From assembly GCA_017416505.1 (NCBI GenBank), contig JAFQCI010000060.1, positions 27,762 through 91,761 on the forward strand: a DNA stretch of 64,000 nt, in the 5' to 3' direction. The translations under genes were made by a program, and so were the position numbers. The notes beneath the pieces are model-generated. The model did no database searches. It was not told the origin of the DNA and saw only the letters and a program-made list of their open reading frames with translations. Position 1 is the stretch's first letter; each line of letters starts with the position of its first letter. Of the stretch, positions 39,897 through 47,950 are shown in pieces. This DNA comes from Lachnospiraceae bacterium (lineage in GTDB: Bacteria; Bacillota_A; Clostridia; Lachnospirales; Lachnospiraceae).

Positions 39897-40923
39897 TCTG
39901 ATAGAACATTCCTTCCTCTGGTAAACTTCCACCTATGGATGATGGATTTTGTTCGTATAACACGTTTAAATATGCAGTAACATTGTTTATCATTTCTTCG
40001 TTGTCCATATAGGTTACATTGCAATAAGGAATGGCTTTTTTTGCGATGGCAGCCTTGAAAATATCGTACTGTTCAAGAAGTTCTGCGGTTTCGTCAATGT
40101 TAGAATTTGCATATGTAGTAGAATCTTTGTATTCAGCTAAAAAGTTTTCAAATGCTTCCGAATTGGCTTCAATAAAGGATTTGCGGGCTACAATAACACC
40201 TGTAACCACAGTACTGTCAGAACTTTCTTCCCATTCTTTGGTAACATCAAGGGCAATGCGTAAATTTTCATTGTTGTTCAGCGCCACAGTAACATAAGGC
40301 TGAGGAAGCATTGCTACAGCATCCGGATTTTGGCTTAAGACTGCTACGACTTCAGAAGCCTCGGACTTATATTCTATGGTAACATCTTTGTCAGGGTCTA
40401 AGCCTGCGAAAGTTAATAAAAATCTTAAGGTATATTCCGGGGTGGTTCCCTGACCGGTAGAATAAATGGTTTTTCCTTTTAAATCACTGACACTTTGAAT
40501 GGAGTCGCCGGATTCTACAATGTAAAGAACACCTAAGGTGTTTACTGCAACGGTTACTACTTCGCCTTCTGTTTTATGGTATAAGACGCTGGCAAGGTTG
40601 CAAGGAACTGCCGCAATGTCTAAAGTCCCATTTACCAGGCCTACACTAATTTCATCTGCAGTTCCTGCAATGGTGTAGATATAGTTGTTCTTGCTGGTTT
40701 CTGAATCAGAATCAGAAAGTAACTTTATCATACCTATGGCTGTAGGACCTTTCATACATCCAATGTTAATGTCTTTCTTCGTTTCCTGATTTTCCTCTGG
40801 AAGTGATTCCGAAGAGTTGGTTTTGGTATCGGTTTTCGTAGATTCTTTGTTTTCGGAACATCCTGTCAGCATACACAACATTAAGGTCGCAACAAGGAGT
40901 ACCGATGTTATTTTTTTTAACAT
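39886..40923 (-). CDS. ABC importer substrate-binding lipoprotein (SsuA/THI5-like)
   Basis: A 345-residue secreted lipoprotein. Signal peptide MLKKITSVLLVATLMLCMLTGC with lipobox L-T-G-C; Cys22 would be lipidated. A Ser/Thr/Glu-rich linker follows. The binding domain shows GTADEISVGLVNGTLDIAAVPCNLASVLY, DLKGKTIYSTGQGTTPEYTLRFLL and AMLPQPYV, as in NMT1/SsuA-type receptors for sulfonates, taurine or thiamine precursors. The ligand is not determinable here. It heads the operon; no riboswitch is visible in its leader. Confidence 0.88.
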   Translation of the reverse strand: MLKKITSVLLVATLMLCMLTGCSENKESTKTDTKTNSSESLPEENQETKKDINIGCMKGPTAIGMIKLLSDSDSETSKNNYIYTIAGTADEISVGLVNGTLDIAAVPCNLASVLYHKTEGEVVTVAVNTLGVLYIVESGDSIQSVSDLKGKTIYSTGQGTTPEYTLRFLLTFAGLDPDKDVTIEYKSEASEVVAVLSQNPDAVAMLPQPYVTVALNNNENLRIALDVTKEWEESSDSTVVTGVIVARKSFIEANSEAFENFLAEYKDSTTYANSNIDETAELLEQYDIFKAAIAKKAIPYCNVTYMDNEEMINNVTAYLNVLYEQNPSSIGGSLPEEGMFYQNDK

Positions 40924-41056
40924 AATAATGCCTTCTTTCTATTGTGGAAATTTTATGCGGGATTTTCCGCTTTCTCCCGAAGGAAGTATAGCAAAATTTT
41001 ATTTTTTTCGCAAGGGAAGGACGGAATTCTATATGAAAAATAAATTTTCAAGTTTA

Positions 41057-41203
41057 AAGTTGTTACTGTACACACAGCACCAAAACATTTACTGTTTTGG
41101 TGCGTAAGAATATGATTCAGGTGTTCGCAGGCTCCTTTTGCGAAGCAAAATTTTAAATAGCCTGCGAATCGTTACTGTTCACGAGGTACGAGTGTACAGT
41201 AAC
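41057..41203. repeat. Compound palindrome block (repeat D related)
   Basis: Three stems lie in 150 bases: GCACCAAAACA with its complement (41078-41105); TTCGCAGGCT with AGCCTGCGAA (41124-41168), enclosing TTTTGC-GAA-GCAAAA; and GTTACTGT with ACAGTAAC (41171-41203). GTTACTGTACAC at the left is a repeat D half. The block fills much of the 450-base gap before the hydrogenase-like gene; the remainder holds its promoter only. Confidence 0.7.
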
Positions 41204-41242
41204 TTAAAATTAACAAATTTCTACACAATTCTGGAGTCTTTA

Positions 41243-41271
41243 TTGAAAAAATGTATCAATAATGGTAAACT
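41243..41271 (+). promoter_or_regulatory. Promoter of the hydrogenase-like gene
   Basis: TTGAAA at 41243-41248, 17 bases, TAAACT at 41266-41271. The gene starts about 100 bases on. Confidence 0.5.
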
Positions 41272-41373
41272 AAAAAGAAGCAGATGAATGGAGAACGTAA
41301 GAGAAAAGGGACATTGTATGGAGAGAGGGAGTCTGATTTCATGTCCCATGCGTTCTTAGAATGGAGGATAAGT

Positions 41374-43323
41374 ATGGAAGTAAAAAAGGGATTGGTGTAT
41401 ACCAATGAAAAATGCATCGGATGTAACAAATGTATTTCCGTATGTCCGGTGGCTACTGCCAATCATGCAGTGGAAACCCCGGATGGAAAAACTCAGATTT
41501 TTGTAGATGGGGATGCTTGTATTGCTTGTGGAGCTTGTTTTGGTGCCTGTAGACATGGTGCGAGATCTTTTAATGATGATACAGAGCGTTTCTTTGAAGA
41601 TTAAAAAAATGGAGCGAAGATATCGATTTTAGTTGCACCGGCATTTATGGCGAATTATCCGAAAGAATATGAGAAGTATTTAGGCATTTTAAAGGCTGCC
41701 GGGGTAAATCATATTATTAGCGTTTCTTTTGGTGCAGACATTACGACTTGGGCATATTTGAATTATATTACTTCTCATAATTTTCTAGGTGGAATTTCCC
41801 AGCCATGTCCTGCGGTAGTAGGATATATTGAGAAATATCTTCCAGAATTATTACCGAAGTTAATGCCGGTACATAGTCCTATGATGTGTAGTGCCATCTA
41901 TGCAAAGAAACATATGGGAATAAATGATAAACTTGCTTTTATCAGTCCTTGTATTGCGAAAAAGAATGAAATTGATGACCCGAACTGTGGAGGTTATATT
42001 TCTTATAATGTGACCTTTGCACATTTAGTTGAGTACATAAAAAAACATAATCTTTCCGGCGGAGAAGTTGCGAAGGATGAAATTGAATATGGTCTTGGTT
42101 CGGTGTATCCAATGCCAGGTGGTTTAAAGGAGAATGTATATTGGTTCCTTGGTGAGGATATTTTTATTCGTCAGGCGGAAGGCGAAAAGCATATGTATGA
42201 ATATCTGCATCAATATCAGGAGAGAGTGGAAAAAGGAAAGAAACTTCCATTTATGGTGGATGCCTTAAATTGTTCCCAAGGTTGTTTGTATGGTACAGGT
42301 GTAGAAGAGTCCAAGGCTGTAGGCGATGATACTCTTATGAATCTTTTTGATATTCGGGAAAGCAGAATGAAGAAAAAAGGTGCATGGGGTAAGAATATGA
42401 CTCCGAAAAAGAGACTGGTTGCATTAAATGCCCAGTTTAAGAGTCTGAATTTAGATGATTATATCCGCCATTATACAGACCGCTCTATGCAAATGAAGAA
42501 CCAGAAAGCATCAGAGAAGGATATCGAAAAAATCTTCCTGGATATGGGTAAGGATACGAAGGAAAAACGCCATATTGACTGTTCTGCCTGTGGTTATGCG
42601 AATTGTAGTGCCATGGCAGAAGCTATTTATCGTGGTGTAAACAATAAAGATAACTGTGTGCATTATGCTAAGGATTTAGCGATGGAAGAAACCATCCTTG
42701 CAAAAGAATTGAACGAGCAGGTTCAAAGACAGGCTGAGGATAAATTAAAGCAGGCAGAAGAAGTAGCTAAGATTTTAGCAGATATTGCGGCTCATTTTGA
42801 TGATATGATGCATTCTTTAGAGGAAATTACTGCAGGAAATGATTCCAATGCTGGAGAGAGTACAGAGATTGCACATGATATGCAGGATGTCAGCAAGTTT
42901 ACCAGTGATATGATGGAAATATTCCAAAATATCACAGAATTCTTAGGAAGTATTGAAAATAATAATGCTGCTATTTCCGGTATTGCAGCCCAAACCAATC
43001 TTCTTTCCTTAAATGCTTCCATTGAAGCTGCCAGAGCCGGAGAGGCAGGAAGAGGATTTAACATTGTTGCCAGTGAAATTAAAAATCTTTCCAACTCCAG
43101 TAAAGAGGCTGCAGAGGAATCAAATTATAATTCCACTGAAGTTCGAAGATTTATGCAGACATTGATAGAACAGGCAGAAAATTTATCCAAACATATTCTG
43201 CAGGTGGATGAACGTATTTCTAATCTGGCAGCATCCACAGAAGAGATTTCTGCCAGCACAAGAATGGTAGAAACATTGTCAAGACAGATTCAGGAAAAAT
43301 TAGAAGAGATTAAAAAGCTATAG
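41374..43323 (+). pseudogene. [FeFe]-hydrogenase/chemotaxis-signalling fusion with in-frame TAA
   Basis: A 649-codon gene with one in-frame TAA at codon 77 (41602-41604), where family members have a residue such as Leu ([22 protein letters not shown]). Order: two [4Fe-4S] motifs (CIGCNKCISVCP, CIACGACFGACRHG), hydrogenase large-subunit C-terminal domain with H-cluster motifs [17 protein letters not shown] and NCSQGCLYG, a [11 protein letters not shown]e-S domain, a coiled coil, and an MCP signalling domain ([26 protein letters not shown]). The proton-relay Cys of catalytic enzymes is Pro here, as expected for sensory-type proteins. GGAGG lies six bases before ATG 41374. Either a recent pseudogene or two split polypeptides (second start ATG 41647). 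Confidence 0.8.
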
Positions 43324-43408
43324 GTGACTTGTAAACAGGAAATGCACTAATGTGATATTACCATGTTGGTGGCGGGTTACAAGATATGTAGAGAATTAAT
43401 ATGGTGAA

Positions 43409-43446
43409 AAGGTATGTTTTCTTAACAGGGAAACATACCTTTTTTT
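43409..43446 (+). terminator. Terminator after the hydrogenase-like gene
   Basis: AGGTATGTTT pairs with AAACATACCT across an 11-base loop and is followed by TTTTTTT. Confidence 0.85.
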
Positions 43447-43456
43447 AATCTTAGAC

Positions 43457-43524
43457 TTGACAAAGAGAAATTAAGGTGTTATTATCGGTTCGTAGGTCAG
43501 TTAGTTAAGTAATTAACCTATGAA
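43457..43524 (+). promoter_or_regulatory. Promoter and operator of second YtrA module
   Basis: TTGACA at 43457-43462, 17 bases, TATTAT at 43480-43485. A spaced dyad TTCGTAGGT...ACCTATGAA covers 43489-43524 downstream of the -10 box, a plausible site for the following GntR protein. It differs from the operator of the first module. Confidence 0.65.
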
Positions 43525-43567
43525 CTTGCAGGATAAACACTACATATTGAGAAGGGAGTGAGGGAAC

Positions 43568-43936
43568 GTGAGTCAGTTTTTATCTCAGGAAAAATCCATT
43601 TACATTCAAATCAGTGAAATGATAGAGAACGATATACTAAGAGATATTATTTTAGAAGAGGAACGGATACCCAGTACCAATGAAATGGCGAAGCTTTACT
43701 CTATTAATCCGGCTACTGCGGCGAAGGGAATTAATATTTTAGTGGATGAAGGGATTGTATATAAGAAAAGGGGGATTGGAATGTTTGTAACAAAAGGAGC
43801 CAAAGAAACGATTCAAAAAAGAAGAAAAGCAGAATTTTATGATCATTATATCCGTTCCATTATCAAAGAAGCGGAAAGTTTAAATATCAGCAGACAGGAA
43901 CTGGTAAACATGATACTTGAGAGTGAGGATTGTTAG
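43568..43936 (+). CDS. GntR family regulator, YtrA type
   Basis: A 122-residue regulator with an N-terminal winged helix (IYIQISEMIENDILRDIILEEERIPSTNEMAKLYSINPATAAKGINILVDEGIVYKKRGIGMFV) and a short helical tail, the YtrA plan. GTG start with AAGGGAG 8-14 bases upstream. The ABC ATPase gene follows 12 bases later, so this is a second, independent regulator-exporter module. It shares family but little direct identity with the regulator at 35757. Confidence 0.85.
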   Translation: MSQFLSQEKSIYIQISEMIENDILRDIILEEERIPSTNEMAKLYSINPATAAKGINILVDEGIVYKKRGIGMFVTKGAKETIQKRRKAEFYDHYIRSIIKEAESLNISRQELVNMILESEDC

Positions 43937-43948
43937 GGAGGACAGGGT

Positions 43949-44806
43949 ATGGAATCAATTATTTGTAACAATGTAAGTAAAAAATATAAAAAGAAAGTAG
44001 TATTAGAACATGTGAATCTAGAGTTAGAACCGGGGAAGATATATGGATTGATTGGCAGAAATGGAGCAGGAAAAACTACTTTACTATCTATGGTAGCTGC
44101 CCATGCCCCAGTAAGTGAGGGAGAAATCCGCTTAGGAAAAGAAGAAATCTGGGAAAACCCAAAGGCATTAGAACACATTTGTTTTTCAAGACAGTTAAAT
44201 CCTGCCATGATAATGGTGGTGAAAGACTATTTTAAATTAGCATCTATGTATTATCCTTATTGGGATGAAAACTATGCGAAGGAACTGATTCAAAAGTTTG
44301 AACTAGAGACAAACAAACCTATTTCGAAATTATCCAAGGGAATGCAGAGTATGGTAACTATCGTAGCAGCCTTGGCAAGCAAGGCAGATTACACCTTTAT
44401 TGATGAGCCGGTGGCTGGTCTTGATGTAATATCCAGAGATTTATTTTATAAGCTTTTGATAGAAGAATATACGGAAACAGGAAGAACTTTCGTGGTTTCT
44501 ACGCATATTATTGATGAGGCCTCTGATATTTTTGAAGAAGTAATAGTGTTAAATAAAAATCAAATCATGATAAAAGAAAATACCCAGGAACTATTGGAGA
44601 GGGCAGTATTTGTTTCCGGAAAAGCAGAAGAGGTAGATAAGGCAGTGGAGAATTTAAAGTGTTACCATCCGGATACCGTAGGAAGAAGCAAAAGTGTTAC
44701 CGTTTTATTGGAAGAAGGACAAAAGATAAAGGATTCTTCGGAAATTACCACCCGTACCGTTACCTTGCAGAACCTTTTTGTAGCATTGTGTGGGAAAGAA
44801 GATTAG
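43949..44806 (+). CDS. ABC transporter ATP-binding protein
   Basis: A 285-residue ATPase: Walker A GRNGAGKTT (about residues 35-43), signature KLSKGMQSMV, Walker B YTFIDEPVAGLD and switch STHI. The region VVKDYFKLASMYYPYWDENYAKELIQKFEL matches the YtrB/EcsA-like exporter ATPases found after YtrA regulators. GGAGG precedes the ATG. The C-terminal 70 residues form an extra domain. Two membrane proteins follow as likely permeases. Confidence 0.88.
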   Translation: MESIICNNVSKKYKKKVVLEHVNLELEPGKIYGLIGRNGAGKTTLLSMVAAHAPVSEGEIRLGKEEIWENPKALEHICFSRQLNPAMIMVVKDYFKLASMYYPYWDENYAKELIQKFELETNKPISKLSKGMQSMVTIVAALASKADYTFIDEPVAGLDVISRDLFYKLLIEEYTETGRTFVVSTHIIDEASDIFEEVIVLNKNQIMIKENTQELLERAVFVSGKAEEVDKAVENLKCYHPDTVGRSKSVTVLLEEGQKIKDSSEITTRTVTLQNLFVALCGKED

Positions 44807-44817
44807 GGGTGGATAGC

Positions 44818-45570
44818 ATGAGTGAAAAGAAAAGAATAAGGCCATACACATTGAAATATTGGATGGGTAAAATCTTAAAAAATATGTTTTTGATTGCATT
44901 TTTCAGTAGTTATTTCCTAATGGCATTTTATTATATTATCAGCAAATTTGGGGGTGGGGAAAACGTTTCTCTATTTCAGGATATTCTTGTATTGGGAGAC
45001 TTGGAAAAAAATAGATTGATAAGTGAAGTACTTGTACTCGGAAGTCAATGGTGCTATTACATATCTATTCTATTAAGTGTGCAAATTGTTTGTAATTATC
45101 CTTCCATGGTTATGTTGCCACTTTCCATGGGCAGTACAAGGAGAGAGGCATATGTGGGGTATGAACTGGGAGGAATGTATATGTTGCTATTGCTAAATTT
45201 ACATTCTTTACTTTTAGCTTATATTTCAAAGGCAATTGTAGGAGAGAGCCTGTTTTTTAGTCTTTATCCGGCTTATCTTGCAGTGTTGATATCTATTAGT
45301 GGAATGGTAAAATTATTATATGGAATTCAATTTTATAACCATAGCAAATTGGGAGCTTTGGTAAAAGTCATGCTTGCATGTTATGTTTGTTTGGTGGCTG
45401 TGGGTATGATTGTTCATCATATGTTTTTTGTTTCAGGAGAGGGTAAGATGGAGGGCCTGGAATGGCTATATGTTCTGATGGCTTTCATAGGGGTATTGAC
45501 CTGGTTTATTGGAGGAAAAATCACCTTGAAGAAGAGTAAAAATATAGAGGTTACTATGTTGTTTTCCTAA
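44818..45570 (+). CDS. Membrane protein, probable ABC permease
   Basis: A 250-residue protein with about six hydrophobic helices, starting at ATG 44818 after AGGGGTGG (five-base spacing). The motif MLPLSMGSTRREAYVGYELGGMYM (about residues 98-121) mirrors the permease-to-ATPase loop found in the next gene (AITMGKTRKEFLRCEI) and in other ABC-2 permeases. A longer upstream reading of this frame overlaps the ATPase gene and is not coding. Confidence 0.7.
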   Translation: MSEKKRIRPYTLKYWMGKILKNMFLIAFFSSYFLMAFYYIISKFGGGENVSLFQDILVLGDLEKNRLISEVLVLGSQWCYYISILLSVQIVCNYPSMVMLPLSMGSTRREAYVGYELGGMYMLLLLNLHSLLLAYISKAIVGESLFFSLYPAYLAVLISISGMVKLLYGIQFYNHSKLGALVKVMLACYVCLVAVGMIVHHMFFVSGEGKMEGLEWLYVLMAFIGVLTWFIGGKITLKKSKNIEVTMLFS

Positions 45571-45635
45571 ATACGGATTTGAAACAAAATAACGCAGACA
45601 CGCTTAGTTTTGTTCATTTTGTATCACATTCACAT

Positions 45636-45664
45636 AGAATATTTTAGTTTGGCAATTGCCTATA
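45636..45664 (+). repeat. Repeat C copy
   Basis: AGAATATTTTAGTTTGGCAATTGCC-like sequence, 30 bases ahead of the next permease start and in the same orientation. The 120-base gap otherwise shows no terminator. Confidence 0.5.
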
Positions 45665-45693
45665 TAGGCTTAGAAAGAGAGGTTGGAGAGAAT

Positions 45694-46389
45694 ATGCAAA
45701 GAATTATATTTAAAAGAAGAAAAGTGGAATTTGTGCTTATGTTCGCATTTGTAACAGCAGTCATTTTCTTCATTTTCTTTTTGGATGGATATTTGTTAGC
45801 AAAAAATAAAATGATATTAAACATGGATGCCATATATCTTGGAACTTTTGTGGGGTTGTTGGGAGAAGTTTTTTATGGTATGCTTTGTATGCCGAATGAA
45901 TTTCGACTTGCCATTACGATGGGAAAAACAAGAAAGGAATTTTTAAGATGTGAAATCTTAGTTACCATGACCTGGCTTTTACTTCTTTACCTTACGATTG
46001 GTGTGATTTTTGGTGTGGGAATATTGATTGGAAGCATAGTACAAAAAGAAAATAATAATATGGCTCTATTGGAATCAGTGGAAATAGGAAAGTACATTTT
46101 ATATGTAGTTTTGACCATAGTAGTAATAACTATACTACAGCTTACGCTTTTCCTGACAACAGAAAGTAATGGAAATTTGGTAAGGATAGGTTATATAATT
46201 CTTTGGTCAGGAAGTGTGCTTTTGGAAAAGTTTAGAAAGTATTATGAATATATAGTGGACAGTTTATCCGGTGTTTTTGTTGGAAACTATTTACCGTTGA
46301 TAATTTTGATTAGTATATTTGTTATTTTGTATTTTTGGGGAAGATTTGTGATAAAAAAACTATTACGATTGCAGGTTAAAATGCCTTAA
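45694..46389 (+). CDS. Membrane protein, probable ABC permease
   Basis: A 231-residue protein with six hydrophobic helices (VEFVLMFAFVTAVIFFIFFLDGYLL first) and the loop FRLAITMGKTRKEFLRCEILV, related to that of the preceding permease. ATG 45694 follows GGAGAGAAT. The earlier in-frame ATG would read through a repeat C copy. It completes the GntR-ATPase-permease-permease module, although the 123-base gap may hold its own promoter. Confidence 0.7.
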   Translation: MQRIIFKRRKVEFVLMFAFVTAVIFFIFFLDGYLLAKNKMILNMDAIYLGTFVGLLGEVFYGMLCMPNEFRLAITMGKTRKEFLRCEILVTMTWLLLLYLTIGVIFGVGILIGSIVQKENNNMALLESVEIGKYILYVVLTIVVITILQLTLFLTTESNGNLVRIGYIILWSGSVLLEKFRKYYEYIVDSLSGVFVGNYLPLIILISIFVILYFWGRFVIKKLLRLQVKMP

Positions 46390-46407
46390 AAGATGGAGGA
46401 ATGGAAC

Positions 46408-47193
46408 ATGAGGGGAAAACAGACTCCTATTGAAAAAGAATGGTTAAAGTTAGAGAAGCAGGAACAGACCTATTTGCAAAAACGTAAAAATAAGGAAGAT
46501 TCTAAATTCAATCAGTTTTTAGAGAAAAAAGTACCTGAGAAATTACAAAGTACTTTGGATGCAGCATTTTCTAAGGCATTTTTTATTGTGTTTGAAAAAG
46601 GGACGGAAGTAATTGAAAAGACTTATAAAAAAGAAGAATTAGAAAAGACCTATCAAATCAATGAATATGCGGCAAAAGTAAGAGGAAATCGAAAATCTTT
46701 AACCTCTTTTTCTAAAAAGGCAACAGGGACTGGAACGATAAATTTACTGGTATCTGGTGTGTCTGGCGTGGGTCTTGGCATTCTGGGGATTGGAATACCG
46801 GATATAGTACTGTTTACCGGCTTAATGTTAAGAAGCATTTATGAGATAGCTTTAAGCTTTGGATTTGATTATCAGGAGGAAAAAGAGAAACGCTTTATTC
46901 TGCTTTTAATTCGGGGGGCATTGTCCTATGGCGAAGAGTTGCAGGAAGTCAATGAAGAATTGAATTTTTATATGGAAACAGGGCAATATCATAAGGAATT
47001 GAATTTAAAGGAAAGCATCGATGTTACAGCAGGATGTTTGTCAAAGGAGCTTTTATACATGAAGTTTTTACAGGGCATTCCCATTGTAGGAGCAGCAGGG
47101 GGAATATATGATGCCATTTACATGAAGCAGGTGGTAAAGTATGCAGAGATGAAATATCGACGCAGGTTTTATAGGAAAAAGAAAGAACTTTGA
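46408..47193 (+). CDS. EcsC family protein
   Basis: A 261-residue protein of the EcsC family. The hallmark glycine-rich hydrophobic block INLLVSGVSGVGLGILGIGIPDIVLFTGLMLRSIYEIALSFGFDY is at about residues 110-155, and IPIVGAAGGIYDAIYMKQVVKYAEMKYRRRF closes the family domain. The first 60 residues are charged and may form a coiled coil. In Bacillus, EcsC is encoded with the EcsAB ABC exporter. Here too it follows an ABC module by 18 bases. The molecular role is unclear. ATG 46408 follows GGAGG by eight bases. Confidence 0.8.
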   Translation: MRGKQTPIEKEWLKLEKQEQTYLQKRKNKEDSKFNQFLEKKVPEKLQSTLDAAFSKAFFIVFEKGTEVIEKTYKKEELEKTYQINEYAAKVRGNRKSLTSFSKKATGTGTINLLVSGVSGVGLGILGIGIPDIVLFTGLMLRSIYEIALSFGFDYQEEKEKRFILLLIRGALSYGEELQEVNEELNFYMETGQYHKELNLKESIDVTAGCLSKELLYMKFLQGIPIVGAAGGIYDAIYMKQVVKYAEMKYRRRFYRKKKEL

Positions 47194-47256
47194 GATAAAA
47201 ATACCAGGGAAGGTAAGAAGAAATTTTTAAGAAGTCTAAGAAATGATTTTATTTAA

Positions 47257-47286
47257 GGTATAAAATCCCTTCACTTACAAATACTA
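47257..47286 (+). promoter_or_regulatory. Possible forespore promoter of spoVT
   Basis: GGTATAAA at 47257-47264 and AATACTA at 47280-47286, spaced 15, resemble sigma-G/F boxes (GNATA-type and CATACTA-type). No better sigma-A pair is evident. In Bacillus spoVT is sigma-G dependent. Confidence 0.35.
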
Positions 47287-47325
47287 CTACCAAACAGTAG
47301 AAAAATAAATGGAGGGTCTTTTATT

Positions 47326-47871
47326 ATGAAAGCAACAGGAATTGTTAGAAGGATAGATGAGTTAGGAAGAATTGTAATTCCAAAAGAAATCCGAAGAACA
47401 CTAGGTATCAGGGAAGGAACACCCATAGAAATCTTTACGGATAGAGAAGGAGAAGTGATATTGAAAAAGTATTCTCCTATGGGTGAACTTTCCAGCTTTG
47501 CAAATCAATATGCAGAAAGTTTAGGTCAGATTACCGGTTTTGCAGTATTGATTTCAGACCGGGAACAAATTATAGCCTGCTATGGAGTAGGAAAGGCAGA
47601 TGTATTAAATAAACCGGTAGCGAAAGAAATAGAAGAAAGATTAAATGAAAGAGAATTTATTTTTGCAAAAGAAGGGGAAAAAGGTTTTGCAGAAATAGTA
47701 GAAGGCTATGGGGATTATAAAGAAGAGATGGCAGCGCCGATTATCGCAGGGGGAGATTACATTGGTGGAGTATTTTTACTTTCAAAAACAGAAAAAGGAA
47801 AACTTACTTTAACAGAAAAGAAATTATTATTAACGGCTGCCAGCTTTTTAGCAAAACAAATGGAAGAATAA
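47326..47871 (+). CDS. spoVT: Stage V sporulation regulator SpoVT
   Basis: A 181-residue regulator. The N-terminal AbrB-type swapped-hairpin domain reads MKATGIVRRIDELGRIVIPKEIRRTLGIREG, nearly canonical for SpoVT, and the C-terminal domain (about residues 56-181) is GAF-like (SFANQYAESLGQITGFAVLISD...GGDYIGGVFLLS). Length matches the 178 of Bacillus. It modulates sigma-G-dependent genes in the forespore. AGGGTC-type ribosome site GGAGGG precedes the ATG. A terminator follows. Confidence 0.93.
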   Translation: MKATGIVRRIDELGRIVIPKEIRRTLGIREGTPIEIFTDREGEVILKKYSPMGELSSFANQYAESLGQITGFAVLISDREQIIACYGVGKADVLNKPVAKEIEERLNEREFIFAKEGEKGFAEIVEGYGDYKEEMAAPIIAGGDYIGGVFLLSKTEKGKLTLTEKKLLLTAASFLAKQMEE

Positions 47872-47881
47872 AGAAAAAATA

Positions 47882-47905
47882 GTTACTGTTCACGTGTGAG
47901 CAGTA
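47882..47905. repeat. Repeat D palindrome
   Basis: TTACTGTTCAC followed by GTG(A)GCAGTAA, one mismatch in the arms, directly after spoVT and before its terminator. Confidence 0.7.
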
Positions 47906-47910
47906 ATAAA

Positions 47911-47948
47911 AAATACACCGAAGCATAATAACTTCGGTGTATTTTTTT
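47911..47948. terminator. Bidirectional terminator between spoVT and purF-like gene
   Basis: AATACACCGAAG pairs with CTTCGGTGTATT across an 8-base loop, flanked by A and T runs. It serves both convergent genes. Confidence 0.88.
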
Positions 47949-47950
47949 CT

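Noticed and set aside
41284..41373. 30-residue extension of the hydrogenase-like protein
   Set aside because: Family sequences begin at the ferredoxin motif, and GGAGG directly precedes ATG 41374.
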